Numbered from the stretch's first letter, positions 27,704 to 35,804 are shown. The stretch is 64,000 bases of DNA from Nocardiopsis quinghaiensis (GCF_008638365.1 NZ_VWVU01000029.1:27360-91359), one strand, 5' to 3'. Notes: a model not told the origin generated them from the sequence alone. Numbers and translations: made by a program.

Positions 27704-29116
27704 ATGGCCATCAGCGTGTTCGACCTGTTCAAAATCGGTATCGGCCCCTCCAGCTCGCACACGGTCGGGCCGATGAAGGCCGCGCGCACGTTCGTGGACG
27801 GACTGCGCGAGGACGGCCTGCTCGACGGTGCGGCCCGGGTGCGGGCCGAGCTGTACGGATCCCTGGCGCTCACCGGCAAGGGGCACGGAAGCGACAAGGC
27901 CGTGATCCTGGGGCTGATGGGACACACCCCCGAGCACGTGGACGTGGACTCGGTGCCCGACCTGGTCGGGCGGGTGCGTGAGGAGCGGACCCTGTACCTG
28001 GGCGGGCCCGACGGGCCTCCCGTGGCCTTCGATCCGGCCGTGGACGTGGACTTCCGGCGCAAGGAGAGCCTGCCCGACCACCCGAACGGGATGCGGTTCG
28101 TGGCGGTGGATCCCTACGGGAGCGAACTGGCCGCGAGGGTGTACTACTCGGTGGGCGGCGGGTTCGTCGTGGACGAGCGGGCCGCGGGCGCGGACCGGAT
28201 CAAGCCGGACGACACCGTGCTGCCGCACCCCTTCGACAGCGCCGGGGAGCTGCTGGGGATCTGCGCCGAGACGGGGATGTCGATCAGCGCCGTGATGCTC
28301 GCCAACGAGCGGGCGTTCGGGCGCGCCCCGGAGGAGATCCGCGCCGAACTGCTCACCGTCTGGGAGGCGATGCGCCAGTGTGTGCGCCGCGGCGTGGGCA
28401 CCGAGGGCAGTCTGCCCGGTGGGCTGAAGGTGCCCCGCAGGGCGCACCGCCTGTACCGGCAGCTGGGCGGCAACTGCGACGATTCGGGCCTGCTGGCGCC
28501 GACGACCGTGGACTCCGACCCCATGCGCGGCAGTGACTGGATCACCCTGTACGCGCTGGCGGTGAACGAGGAGAACGCCGCGGGCGGCCGGGTGGTGACC
28601 GCGCCGACCAACGGGGCGGCGGGCATCGTGCCCGCGGTGCTGCACTACTACATGCACTTCAGTCCGGGCGCGGACGACGAGGGCGTGGTCCGCTTCCTGC
28701 TGACCGCCGGTGCGGTCGGCATCCTGTTCAAGCAGAACGCGTCGATCTCGGGTGCCGAGGTGGGCTGCCAGGGCGAGGTGGGCTCGGCCTCCTCGATGGC
28801 CGCCGCCGGTCTGGCCGAGGTGCTGGGCGGCACCCCCGCCCAGGTGGAGAACGCCGCGGAGATCGCCATGGAGCACAACCTGGGGCTGACCTGCGACCCG
28901 ATCGGCGGTCTGGTGCAGGTGCCGTGCATCGAGCGCAACGCGCTGGCCTCGGTCAAGGCGATCAGCGCCGCGCGCATCGCGCTGCGCGGCGACGGCAGCC
29001 ACTTCGTGTCCCTGGACAAGGTCATCCGGACCATGCGCGACACCGGCCGCGACATGATGGACAAGTACAAGGAGACCTCGCGCGGCGGCCTGGCCGTCAA
29101 CGTCATCGAGTGCTGA
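27704..29116 (+). CDS. sdaA: L-serine dehydratase (iron-sulfur type, single chain)
   Basis: Deaminates L-serine to pyruvate and ammonia with a 4Fe-4S cluster. 470 residues: beta domain first (SVFDLFKIGIGPSSSHTVGPM), then the alpha catalytic domain with NCDDSGL, APTNGAAGIVPAVLHYY, EVGCQGEVGSASSMAAAGLAEVLGG and LTCDPIGGLVQVPCIERNA, which hold the cluster cysteines. ATG 27704 follows GAGGAGGA. It closes the gcvT-gcvH-glyA line, so glycine can flow to serine and pyruvate. Its last 109 bp, including the stop, recur exactly at 29814-29922, with a toxin-antitoxin pair in between. Confidence 0.97.
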   Translation: MAISVFDLFKIGIGPSSSHTVGPMKAARTFVDGLREDGLLDGAARVRAELYGSLALTGKGHGSDKAVILGLMGHTPEHVDVDSVPDLVGRVREERTLYLGGPDGPPVAFDPAVDVDFRRKESLPDHPNGMRFVAVDPYGSELAARVYYSVGGGFVVDERAAGADRIKPDDTVLPHPFDSAGELLGICAETGMSISAVMLANERAFGRAPEEIRAELLTVWEAMRQCVRRGVGTEGSLPGGLKVPRRAHRLYRQLGGNCDDSGLLAPTTVDSDPMRGSDWITLYALAVNEENAAGGRVVTAPTNGAAGIVPAVLHYYMHFSPGADDEGVVRFLLTAGAVGILFKQNASISGAEVGCQGEVGSASSMAAAGLAEVLGGTPAQVENAAEIAMEHNLGLTCDPIGGLVQVPCIERNALASVKAISAARIALRGDGSHFVSLDKVIRTMRDTGRDMMDKYKETSRGGLAVNVIEC

Positions 29117-29120
29117 GGGA
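29012..29120 (+). repeat. Direct repeat, copy A (3' end of sdaA)
   Basis: 109 bp identical to 29814-29922. It covers the last 34 codons of sdaA, the TGA stop and four more bases. Similarity continues weakly seven bases upstream, where the two copies differ only at third codon positions (GTG TCC here, GTA TCG in copy B). Confidence 0.97.
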
Positions 29121-29122
29121 GA

Positions 29123-29527
29123 TCAGCGCGCCACGTGGAACGTGCGCAGGGCCGCCGCGATGTCCTCGATGCCACCGAGCCTTCCCGTGGCGACGCCCAG
29201 AACGAAGCGCTCGGCGCGGTCCACGTCGACGGGATCCGCCAGGGGCCTCCCGTTCACTTCGAGGAAAACGGCCGTGGAGTTCCACGCGGCTCGCTTGTTG
29301 CCGTCGAGGAACACATGGTTCCTGGCCAAGGAGTGCATCAATGCGGCGGCCTTCTCGAAAATGTCCGGGTAGTGATCGCTCCCGAACGAAGACCCCTTCG
29401 GACGATGGACGGCGCTCTCGAGGAGCCCATGGTCACGAACCACGGCAGCACCCTGCTCCTCCTGGGCCAGAGCCATGGTGGTGATGTCGATGACCATCGC
29501 CGAGTCCAGGTAGAAGACATCCTCCAC
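29123..29527 (-). CDS. doc: Fic/Doc-family toxin (death on curing)
   Basis: Type II toxin of the Doc branch of Fic proteins, 134 residues. The catalytic motif HVFLDGNKR (71-79) is complete, followed by AAWNSTAVFLEVNG; Doc of phage P1 phosphorylates elongation factor Tu and stops translation. The N-terminal VFYLDSAMVIDIT and GLLESAVHRPKGSSFG segments fit the family. The start is GTG 29527, immediately after the antitoxin TAA, so translation is coupled. The stop lies two bases from the end of the sdaA repeat, placing the gene right at the cassette border. Confidence 0.93.
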   Translation of the reverse strand: MEDVFYLDSAMVIDITTMALAQEEQGAAVVRDHGLLESAVHRPKGSSFGSDHYPDIFEKAAALMHSLARNHVFLDGNKRAAWNSTAVFLEVNGRPLADPVDVDRAERFVLGVATGRLGGIEDIAAALRTFHVAR

Positions 29528-29731
29528 TTACTCGGCGAGCCTCTCGTTGAGCTCGGCGGAGAGGGTGGTGACGCGCCGTGCCGCAGCCAGGAAACGACGG
29601 CGGCGGACCTCGGCGAGCATACTCTCCCGCATCTCCTGGACCAGTTCCTGCGGTGGCCGCTTCTCAGCGGCGGCGGTCTGACGGATCTGCTCCGCCTCCA
29701 CCTCCGTGAACTCGATACCGAGTACCGACAT
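29528..29731 (-). CDS. Antitoxin partner of Doc
   Basis: 67-residue acidic/helical protein directly upstream of doc, stop and start abutting. From ATG 29731 it reads MSVLGIEFTEVEAEQIRQ and continues as an amphipathic helix rich in Arg, Ala and Glu. Position, size and coupling mark it as the antitoxin. The N-terminus has a possible ribbon-helix-helix or CopG-like DNA-binding pattern rather than a clear Phd fold, so no phd symbol is given. AGGGGGCG precedes the ATG, and TATTCT about 40 bases upstream is a candidate -10. Autoregulation is expected by analogy with other type II systems. Confidence 0.82.
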   Translation of the reverse strand: MSVLGIEFTEVEAEQIRQTAAAEKRPPQELVQEMRESMLAEVRRRRFLAAARRVTTLSAELNERLAE

Positions 29732-29813
29732 GCTCGCCCCCTTTCAAGGCACGATCTGCCACCAGAATACCCGAGGACGCCGAAACGCCGGGAGACGTCG
29801 TAGACCCGTATCG

Positions 29814-29922
29814 CTGGACAAGGTCATCCGGACCATGCGCGACACCGGCCGCGACATGATGGACAAGTACAAGGAGACCTCGCGCGGCGGCCTGGCCGTC
29901 AACGTCATCGAGTGCTGAGGGA
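29814..29922 (+). repeat. Direct repeat, copy B (orphan sdaA 3' end)
   Basis: Exact copy of 29012-29120 with no gene body upstream. It still encodes the SdaA tail to the stop (LDKVIRTMRDTGRDMMDKYK and onward) but is a fragment. Sequence 3' of it (29923 onward) is probably the original downstream neighbour of sdaA. Confidence 0.97.
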
Positions 29923-30005
29923 CGAGCCGAGGCCGGGTGGCCCCGCGGTGGTGACGACCGCCGACGGCCGCTTCCCTCTCTTTCCTGAGCCTGAGCGCAC
30001 GTCGA

Positions 30006-30035
30006 GGGCCCCAGCGCCGTGCGGCGCCGGGGCCC
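30006..30035 (+). terminator. Strong GC hairpin after the sdaA cassette
   Basis: 30006-30018 pairs with 30023-30035 around the loop GTGC, 12 pairs and one A-C mismatch. It has no T-tract. It probably was the terminator of the gcv-glyA-sdaA unit before the cassette entered, since it lies 80 bp past copy B. Confidence 0.6.
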
Positions 30036-30527
30036 GAGAGTTCAGTACCACCTACCGGTCGCTGCCGGTCTTCCGCTTCCCGAGGTCAAGCTGGGACGGG
30101 ATCGCGGGGATCGCGGTTGTGTGACCGTGGACCACCTACTTCCGAACCGGGGCCTGCGGTACCCGAGCGGAACATCCCCACACCCGGGCGATCCTGATGG
30201 CGACTGCTCCTCTCGACCTCACTGCGTGCGTTTCCTCGTACTGCCGTGTCCCCCGTGCGGGCGGGACACCGGTACCGCTCCCCACCGGCGTATCCGGTGG
30301 TCCACTCGTGGATCTCTGTGGCTACGAGAAGAAATCTAGCAGCACTGGAAACACATGTCTACTACGGCCGATGGAGATTTCGGTGTGTCCCGCGAACAGG
30401 TATTCCGAAGACGGGAGACCGAGCCGCTGGTGCTGTCGGAGTCGGACCCGCGGTCCCAGGCCGGTGCGCGCGCCGGGGAACCCGGGCCGGTCCGCTGAAC
30501 CGCTGACCGGTCCGGCTCCCCGAACGG
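30036..30527. other. 490-bp intergenic stretch, no gene seen
   Basis: No reading frame has a convincing start, ribosome site or family match. The part around 30310-30390 is less GC-rich than its surroundings. It may be remnant DNA next to the cassette or simply spacer between convergent units. Confidence 0.4.
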
Positions 30528-31118
30528 TCAGGCCAGGCTGCGACGGGGGTTCTTGGCCGGTGCCGTCATCGACATCCGCACGACCGCGGGCACCTGTTCC
30601 AGGTCGAGCGCCCGCCGCAGGTTCGCCAGTGCCTCCGAGCGCACCCGCCGCCACACGCCGGCCACGTCCGCGTCCTCGTCCAGGGTCAGCGCCAACCGCA
30701 GGTGCGGTGCGTCGGTGGACTCGGTCAGCCGCGCGCGGACGCGGCGCACCCCCGGGTAGTCGGCGACCTCCTCCTCCAGGGCGCCGCGCGCCACGCTCTC
30801 GGACATCTCCACCCGGCCCTCGTCTCCGCGCTCCAGGACCAGACGTCCCACCGTGTCGTTGAACCCCTGTGCCATCAGCCAGCGCAGTGCCAGGAAAGCC
30901 GCGACGAGGGCCGCCGCGACCGCCACGTAGGGCACCCACTGCTGACCGAGCGCCTCCCGGACCGGGGGGCTGAGCAGCGCGCTATCGGCCAGGCCCGGGC
31001 CGAACAGGCCGACTCCGACGGCCAGCGACGCCAGTCCGACGGCGAGCAGCACCGTGCCCACGACCGCCAGCCCCCACCGGTTCCCCCGTGCCGACCTGCG
31101 CGCCCTGTCCCCAGTCAT
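30528..31118 (-). CDS. amaP: Alkaline shock response membrane anchor protein AmaP
   Basis: 196-residue protein with two N-terminal membrane helices (about 15-40 and 66-86) separated by an extracytoplasmic loop, then a cytoplasmic Asp23-like/AmaP domain. AmaP of Staphylococcus anchors Asp23 at the membrane. ATG 31118 has GGAAGG six bases upstream and lies beside the stop of the preceding gene. It is last in a six-gene minus-strand operon of Asp23/Gls24-type proteins, which supports the assignment. Confidence 0.85.
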   Translation of the reverse strand: MTGDRARRSARGNRWGLAVVGTVLLAVGLASLAVGVGLFGPGLADSALLSPPVREALGQQWVPYVAVAAALVAAFLALRWLMAQGFNDTVGRLVLERGDEGRVEMSESVARGALEEEVADYPGVRRVRARLTESTDAPHLRLALTLDEDADVAGVWRRVRSEALANLRRALDLEQVPAVVRMSMTAPAKNPRRSLA

Positions 31119-31120
31119 GG

Positions 31121-31726
31121 TCACCCTTCCGCGTACCGCACGTGGGTGGCGATCCGCATGCTGCGCAGCGGCGCCAACTCCTCCAACCGCCGCTCCACGG
31201 CCGCGGTCACCTCGGCGGGCAGTTCCGCCGACTCGCGCATCCCGGTGCGCACGTGCACCCGGATCCTGTTGCCGCGCACCGTCACGTGCGCGTCGTCGAC
31301 CCCGCTGACGTCCCGGGCGGCGGCGCTCACAGCGCGGCGCAGCGCGGGCCGGGTCAACCCCACCACCAGGGCGGGGTCGTCGGTGCGCAGCGCCGTCCAG
31401 CGGCCCCGTCCGGGGGCCAGCGCGGCCACGATCAGGGCCAGTCCGATCAGCGCCAGGACGGCCGAGGCGATCTGCACCGAAGGCGTCGACCAGGTCGCGG
31501 TAGAGGCGTACCCGGTGGCGGCGTCGACCGGGATCAGCCGCAGCGGGCTGCCCGCCAGCGCCGAGATCACCTCGGCGGCGGCCACGACGGCCACGACGAG
31601 GATCACGACGCCCGTGATCACCGCCGGCCAGGACCGCCGCGGACGGAACGTGTGGACGGCCACCCGCCTGGCCCGGCGGTCGACGCCCTGGTCGGGGCGT
31701 CCGAGCACCTCTTCCACAGTGGTCAT
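31121..31726 (-). CDS. DUF6286-type membrane protein of the Asp23 cluster
   Basis: 201 residues. A basic cytoplasmic N-terminus is followed by a membrane helix (about 33-57), an extracytoplasmic loop and a second helix (about 84-103), and an alpha/beta domain ending VHVRTGMRESAELPAEV, similar to the AmaP soluble domain. DUF6286 proteins are regular members of actinomycete Asp23 clusters; their role is unknown, presumably envelope-stress complex assembly. Start ATG 31726 is one base after the stop of the previous gene. Confidence 0.82.
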   Translation of the reverse strand: MTTVEEVLGRPDQGVDRRARRVAVHTFRPRRSWPAVITGVVILVVAVVAAAEVISALAGSPLRLIPVDAATGYASTATWSTPSVQIASAVLALIGLALIVAALAPGRGRWTALRTDDPALVVGLTRPALRRAVSAAARDVSGVDDAHVTVRGNRIRVHVRTGMRESAELPAEVTAAVERRLEELAPLRSMRIATHVRYAEG

Positions 31727-31727
31727 G

Positions 31728-32111
31728 TCAGCGCACCAACTCCGCGATCTCGATGTCGATGTGGCGGATCCGCTTACCGGTGATCCGCTCGACCCTCTGC
31801 CTGACGTGTCCGCGCACCCGCGCGGCGACCTCGCGGGCGGAGTGCGGGTAGTGGACGCCCACCCTCAGCCGCAGCAGGATGATCTCGCCGCTGATTCTGG
31901 CGCGTGTCCCGCGCGACCGGGCCAGCAGCGCTCCGGGGACCTCCCGGACCGCCTGCGCGGCGGCCTTCTCGACCACGTCGTGCTCGATGACGGTACGGCC
32001 GCCCGGGTCGCGTCCGCCCACGCCGTGGGCGCCGCCCGGCGCGCCGTCCGGATACCTCCTCTGCCGGGGGACCGTGTCGGTCCCTGTCCCGGCCACGTCC
32101 GCGCCGCGCAT
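31728..32111 (-). CDS. Asp23/Gls24 family protein
   Basis: 127 residues. After a 35-residue Gly/Arg-rich leader comes the Asp23 domain (VIEHDVVEKAAAQAVREVPGALL ... GEIILLRLRVGVHYPHSAREVAARVRGHV ... HIDIEIAELV), with the family pattern of paired beta strands flanking a helix. No membrane segment, so it is likely recruited by AmaP or the DUF6286 protein. ATG 32111 is one base after the next upstream stop. Confidence 0.85.
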   Translation of the reverse strand: MRGADVAGTGTDTVPRQRRYPDGAPGGAHGVGGRDPGGRTVIEHDVVEKAAAQAVREVPGALLARSRGTRARISGEIILLRLRVGVHYPHSAREVAARVRGHVRQRVERITGKRIRHIDIEIAELVR

Positions 32112-32112
32112 C

Positions 32113-32286
32113 TCAGGCGGAGCGCCGCGCGAATACCGCGGTGAGGTCGATCTCGCCCGCCACCGCCCGGCCGGCGACGTACCCCGCCAGGCCCAGGATC
32201 AGGACCAGCGCGAAGGCCGTGAACCCGCCGAACGCGGCGGCGAGCCCCAGCACCGTCCCGTAGGACAGCCCAACGATGGGCCACAT
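32113..32286 (-). CDS. Small membrane protein of the Asp23 cluster (DUF2273-like)
   Basis: 57 residues from ATG 32286: MWPIVGLSYGTVLGLAAAFG, two close hydrophobic helices, then GRAVAGEIDLTAVFARRSA. The G-E/K-I-D-L pattern after the helices is that of DUF2273, found with AmaP and Asp23. The GGAAGCCATG context gives a ribosome site. Too short to judge alone; the operon context makes it convincing. Confidence 0.8.
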   Translation of the reverse strand: MWPIVGLSYGTVLGLAAAFGGFTAFALVLILGLAGYVAGRAVAGEIDLTAVFARRSA

Positions 32287-32323
32287 GGCTTCCCCCTCTT
32301 GTCCAGCCTCTGGTGCTTCTTCC

Positions 32324-32647
32324 TCAACCGCCCGCGCGGATGTCCTCTCCCAGGCCCGCGACCACGTCCTCCACGGAGATGTGGACGGTGCGGCCTCCGG
32401 CGAACGGGACCAGGGCCCGGCGTACCTCGGCGGCGACCTCCGGCAGGGGCCTCCCGAAGCGGACCACGAGGCCGACCTCGACACTGTCGGCGCGCACCGC
32501 CACCCCGCGGACCCGCCCGCCGGGGACGGGAGTGGTCAGCGTCCCGAACCCGCCGGACGACAGCCCCACCACGTCCGGGAGGCCCTCGGCCTCCCGGACC
32601 AGTCGCCGGGCCACCTCGCCCGGATCCTCGCCGGTGCCCACGGTCAC
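32324..32647 (-). CDS. Asp23-like protein of the envelope-stress cluster
   Basis: 107 residues, GTG 32647 overlapping the preceding stop as GTGA. It has one alpha/beta unit (RGVAVRADSVEVGLVVRFGRPLP, then VAAEVRRALVPFAGGRTVHISVEDVV) that copies the second half of the Asp23 fold. It is shorter than Gls24 proteins. Its role is unknown; as part of the operon, it probably assembles with the other Asp23-type subunits. Confidence 0.75.
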   Translation of the reverse strand: MTVGTGEDPGEVARRLVREAEGLPDVVGLSSGGFGTLTTPVPGGRVRGVAVRADSVEVGLVVRFGRPLPEVAAEVRRALVPFAGGRTVHISVEDVVAGLGEDIRAGG

Positions 32648-33123
32648 TGGACCCGGGGCGCGGAGCCGCCGCCCTCGTCTTCGCCGTCCTCGTCGGGCAG
32701 GTGGATGTCGTCCACCCTGATGTTGATCTCGGCGACCTCCAGGCCGGTCATGCGCTCCACCGCCGTGGTGACGTTGCGCCGCACGGCCGTGGCCAGGTCC
32801 TGGATGGCGGCGCCGTACTCGACGACCAGGTCGATGTCGACGGCGGCCTGGCGCTCGCCCACCTCGACCGAGACCCCCCGTGCCACCGACCCGCTGTCGC
32901 CTCCCCTGGTCACGGCGTCCCTGACGACGCCGACGGCACGCGCGGTCCCGCCGCCCATGGCGTGGACGCCGCCGATCTCGCGCGCGGCCATTCCGGCGAT
33001 CTTGGCGACCACTCCGTCCGCGATCTGTGTGTGGCCGCCCTCCTCGCGCGAGGAGTCGCCCCGACCCGTCCGGCCCGCCTCACGGGCTCCCGGCACCTTG
33101 GTTTCGGCCTTCATCTCCGTCAC
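32644..33123 (-). CDS. Asp23/Gls24 family envelope stress response protein
   Basis: 159 residues, first gene of the cluster. A charged leader of about 30 residues is followed by a full Asp23 domain: IADGVVAKIAGMAAREIGGVHAMG, VSVEVGERQAAVDIDLVVEYGAAI, TTAVERMTGLEVAEINIRVDDIHL. The acidic C-terminus is typical. GTG 33123 has AGGGGG five bases upstream; the ATG at 33114 has GGAG with no spacing, so the GTG is preferred. In Staphylococcus, Asp23 is a membrane-associated cell-envelope stress protein under SigB. A promoter-like sequence is at 33306-33334. Confidence 0.9.
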   Translation of the reverse strand: MTEMKAETKVPGAREAGRTGRGDSSREEGGHTQIADGVVAKIAGMAAREIGGVHAMGGGTARAVGVVRDAVTRGGDSGSVARGVSVEVGERQAAVDIDLVVEYGAAIQDLATAVRRNVTTAVERMTGLEVAEINIRVDDIHLPDEDGEDEGGGSAPRVQ

Positions 33124-33305
33124 TGGTCCCCCTACGCAGTGTGCGGTCCGCGGTCGCGGCCCCGGCTTTCGAAGGCGTCACCGCCCCCGTCGGCGCGCTC
33201 TCCGCCCATGTCCGTGCCCCTCACCTGGAAGGCACGCCCCCAGGTGTCGGACCGAAACCCCCACATTCAGCCGCCCGAACAGCTGGAAGGTTTCTCACTG
33301 ATCAC

Positions 33306-33334
33306 ACCATATACGCACAGTGAGTAGCCGACAA
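33306..33334 (-). promoter_or_regulatory. Candidate promoter of the Asp23/AmaP operon
   Basis: On the minus strand, TTGTCG (33334-33329) and TATGGT (33311-33306) are separated by exactly 17 bases, and the surrounding DNA is AT-rich for this genome. It lies about 180 bp upstream of the first gene. GTTT just before the -35 leaves room for a SigB-like alternative reading. Confidence 0.5.
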
Positions 33335-33420
33335 GAAACCTAAAGCAATGTTTCGCTGGTCAGAGTAGGCACCGGCACCCTCATTCCTGCCCCAAAGAAG
33401 TGCCGGGAACCTTCCGGAGC

Positions 33421-33453
33421 AAGAAAACGCAAGGGGCGCCCGAAGGCGCCCCT
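33421..33453 (-). terminator. Intrinsic terminator of purU
   Basis: On the minus strand AGGGGCGCC pairs with GGCGCCCCT around a TTCG tetraloop (33453-33432), followed by TGCGTTTTCTT. It is a strong, textbook hairpin, 45 bp past the purU stop. Confidence 0.85.
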
Positions 33454-33497
33454 CTCTGTCCGAAACCCACTTTCCGCGGGCGGCCCCGCAGCCGCGG

Positions 33498-34379
33498 TCA
33501 GCCGAAGATGACCGTCTTGTCCCCGTTGAGCAGGACACGGCGCTGCGCGTGCCAGTTGACCGCGCGCGCCAGCGCCACCGACTCCAGGTCCCGGCCGATC
33601 GCCGTGAGCTGTTCCGGGCTGTGCGTGTGGTCCACCCGGGACACCTCCTGCTCGATGATCGGGCCCTCGTCGAGGTCGGCCGTGACGTAGTGGGCGGTCG
33701 CGCCGATCAGCTTCACACCGCGCGCGTGGGCCTGGTGGTAGGGGCGGGCGCCCTTGAAGCTGGGCAGGAAGGAGTGGTGGATGTTGATGATCCGGCCGGA
33801 CATCTTGGCGCACAGCTGCTCGGAGAGCACCTGCATGTAGCGGGCCAGGACGACCAGGTCCACGTCGTAGGAGTCGACCAGCTCCAGCAGCCGCGCCTCC
33901 TGCTCTTGCTTGGTCCCGGCGCTGACCGGCAGGTGGTGGAAGTCCACGCCGTAGGAGTCGGCGAGGAACTCCAGGTCCGGATGGTTGGAGATCACGGCGG
34001 CGATGTCCACGTCCAGCAGGCCGCTGCGCTGGCGGTAGAGCAGGTCGTTGAGGCAGTGGCCGAACCTGGACACCATCACGATCACGCGCGGGCGCACGTC
34101 GCGGGGCGCGAGGGTCCACTCCACGAACGAGTCGCCGCCGCCGAAACCGCCCGCCAGCGCCGCGAAGGCTCCGCGCAGGACGTCCTCCCCCACCACGCCG
34201 CCGGGTCCCCGCTCGGCCACGAACTGCATCCGCAGGAAGAAGCGTGCCGTGTAGTGGTCGCCGTACTGCTGACTCTCGGTGATGTTGCAACCGTGGTCGG
34301 ACAGCAGGTTGGCCACAGCGGCGACGATGCCCCGGCTGTCGGGGCACGAAAGGGTCAGGACGTACTCACGCTCACTCAT
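33498..34379 (-). CDS. purU: Formyltetrahydrofolate deformylase
   Basis: Hydrolyses 10-formyl-tetrahydrofolate to formate and tetrahydrofolate, balancing one-carbon pools when glycine or methionine is high. 293 residues: an N-terminal ACT domain (EYVLTLSCPDSRGIVAAVANLL) and a formyltransferase domain with NIHHSFLPSFKGARPYHQA and TADLDEGPIIEQE, including the catalytic Asn-His-Asp set. ATG 34379 has GGGAGTGG upstream. It complements the gcvT-gcvH-glyA cluster 4 kb away, because glycine cleavage floods the same folate pool. Confidence 0.96.
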   Translation of the reverse strand: MSEREYVLTLSCPDSRGIVAAVANLLSDHGCNITESQQYGDHYTARFFLRMQFVAERGPGGVVGEDVLRGAFAALAGGFGGGDSFVEWTLAPRDVRPRVIVMVSRFGHCLNDLLYRQRSGLLDVDIAAVISNHPDLEFLADSYGVDFHHLPVSAGTKQEQEARLLELVDSYDVDLVVLARYMQVLSEQLCAKMSGRIINIHHSFLPSFKGARPYHQAHARGVKLIGATAHYVTADLDEGPIIEQEVSRVDHTHSPEQLTAIGRDLESVALARAVNWHAQRRVLLNGDKTVIFG

Positions 34380-34547
34380 GGAAAGAACCACTCCCGGGGT
34401 CGGACGGCTGATCAGCCGTGACGCCCCAGGATATCGGCCCCCGCGCAGCCGCGGGGAGCCCGCCCCGTGCCGCCCGGCGGGCGCGCGGGAGGGCGGTCAT
34501 CCACTCGGGGAATATGAAAAGTATTCATGTTCTGGCATTCTCAGGAC

Positions 34548-35774
34548 ATGACAAGCCTGCGCGAGACGTACGAGGCCGCAACCCACGGGCTCGACGCCCC
34601 CTTCGCCATGGTCGACCTGGCCGCCTTCCGCGCCAACGCGACCGCGCTGACCCGCCGCGCCCACGGCAAACCCGTCCGGGTCGCCAGCAAGTCCGTGCGC
34701 AGCCGCGAACTGCTGCGCACCGTCCTCTCCCTGCCCGGCTACGCGGGGATCATGGCCTTCACGCTGCCCGAGGCACTGTGGCTGGCCACCGGGGACCGCC
34801 CGGTGGGCGACGACGTCCTCGTGGCCTACCCCACGGTCGACCGGCGGGCCCTGGCCCGGCTCGTCCTCGACCCCGGCGCCGCCCGCTCCATCACCCTGAT
34901 GGTGGACGACACCGCCCACCTGGACCTGGTCAGCGCCGCCGTCGCCGAAGCCTCCGGCTCCCGCGGCCCCGACGCGCCGCCGATCCGGGTGTGCCTGGAC
35001 ATCGACACCAGCTGGCAGCCGCTGGGACCGCGCGCACGCGTGGGCGCCTACCGCTCCCCCGTGCGCACCCCCGCACAGGCCGCCGCACTCGCCCGCGCCG
35101 TCGTGGCCCGGCCCGAGCTGGAGCTGGACGGGATCATGGCCTACGAGGGCCAGATCGCCGGGTTGGGCGACGCCCCGCCCGGCAGGCCCCTCTACGGACG
35201 CCTCCTGCGCGCCGTCCAGCGCCGGTCCGCCCTGGAACTGGCCCGGCGCAGGGCCGCGATCGTGCGCGCCGTCCGCGCCGTCGCCGACCTGCGCTTCGTC
35301 AACGGCGGCGGTACCGGCAGCCTGCACACCACCGGCAGGGAGAGGGCCGTGACCGAGCTGGCGGCGGGTTCGGGGCTCTACCACCCGCACCTGTTCGACC
35401 ACTACCGGTCCTTCGACGGCCGCCCCGCCGCCCTGTTCGCGCTGCCGGTGGTCCGACGCCCGGCTCCGGGTGTGGCCACCGCCCTCGGCGGCGGCTACCC
35501 GGCCTCCGGACCGGTGAACGCCCACCGCGCCCCGCTCCCCCACCTGCCCGCCGGGCTGTCCTACAGCTCCACCGAGGGCGCGGGCGAGGTGCAGACGCCC
35601 CTGCTCGGAGCCGCGGCCGACGGCCTGTCGGTCGGCGACCGGGTGTGGATGCGCCACGCCAAGGCGGGAGAGCTGTGCGAGCGCTTCGACACCCTGCACC
35701 TGGTCGACTCCGACACCGGCGAGTACGCGGGCGCCGTTCCCACCTACCGGGGCGAGGGGCGGACCTTCCTCTAG
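34548..35774 (+). CDS. Amino acid deaminase/aldolase (alanine-racemase-fold PLP protein)
   Basis: 408 residues with an N-terminal alanine-racemase-like TIM barrel and a C-terminal D-serine-dehydratase-like domain. The PLP Lys is in RVASKSVRSR near residue 43. The family contains D-threonine aldolases and D-serine deaminases, so the substrate is probably a D-amino acid. ATG 34548 is chosen; the ATG at 34527 would give an extra MFWHSQD. An inverted repeat GAATA...TATTC (about 34510-34526) sits at the promoter. A bidirectional terminator follows. Confidence 0.87.
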   Translation: MTSLRETYEAATHGLDAPFAMVDLAAFRANATALTRRAHGKPVRVASKSVRSRELLRTVLSLPGYAGIMAFTLPEALWLATGDRPVGDDVLVAYPTVDRRALARLVLDPGAARSITLMVDDTAHLDLVSAAVAEASGSRGPDAPPIRVCLDIDTSWQPLGPRARVGAYRSPVRTPAQAAALARAVVARPELELDGIMAYEGQIAGLGDAPPGRPLYGRLLRAVQRRSALELARRRAAIVRAVRAVADLRFVNGGGTGSLHTTGRERAVTELAAGSGLYHPHLFDHYRSFDGRPAALFALPVVRRPAPGVATALGGGYPASGPVNAHRAPLPHLPAGLSYSSTEGAGEVQTPLLGAAADGLSVGDRVWMRHAKAGELCERFDTLHLVDSDTGEYAGAVPTYRGEGRTFL

Positions 35775-35804
35775 GGCGTGGCGTGGCCCGGGGCCCACAC
35801 ACCG

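Larger units (their letters stand above)
29121..29922. other. 802-bp cassette: Phd/Doc-type pair inserted at the sdaA 3' end
   Basis: The segment from just after copy A to the end of copy B is 802 bp and contains only the antitoxin and Doc genes (both minus strand), about 80 bp of leader and the duplicated sdaA tail. No integrase, transposase or terminal inverted repeat is present. Recombination between the 109-bp repeats would delete exactly 802 bp and leave a complete sdaA. The layout resembles an element integrated at the end of a housekeeping gene that restores the gene it disrupts. Confidence 0.7.

Noticed and set aside
29706..29918. 70-codon frame ending in the SdaA tail
   Set aside because: It arises because copy B of the repeat lies in frame with non-coding leader DNA of the antitoxin. 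There is no ribosome site and the first half has no similarity to SdaA.
29121..29922. Insertion sequence as explanation of the duplicated sdaA end
   Set aside because: No transposase and no terminal inverted repeats; a 109-bp duplication is far longer than an IS target-site duplication.
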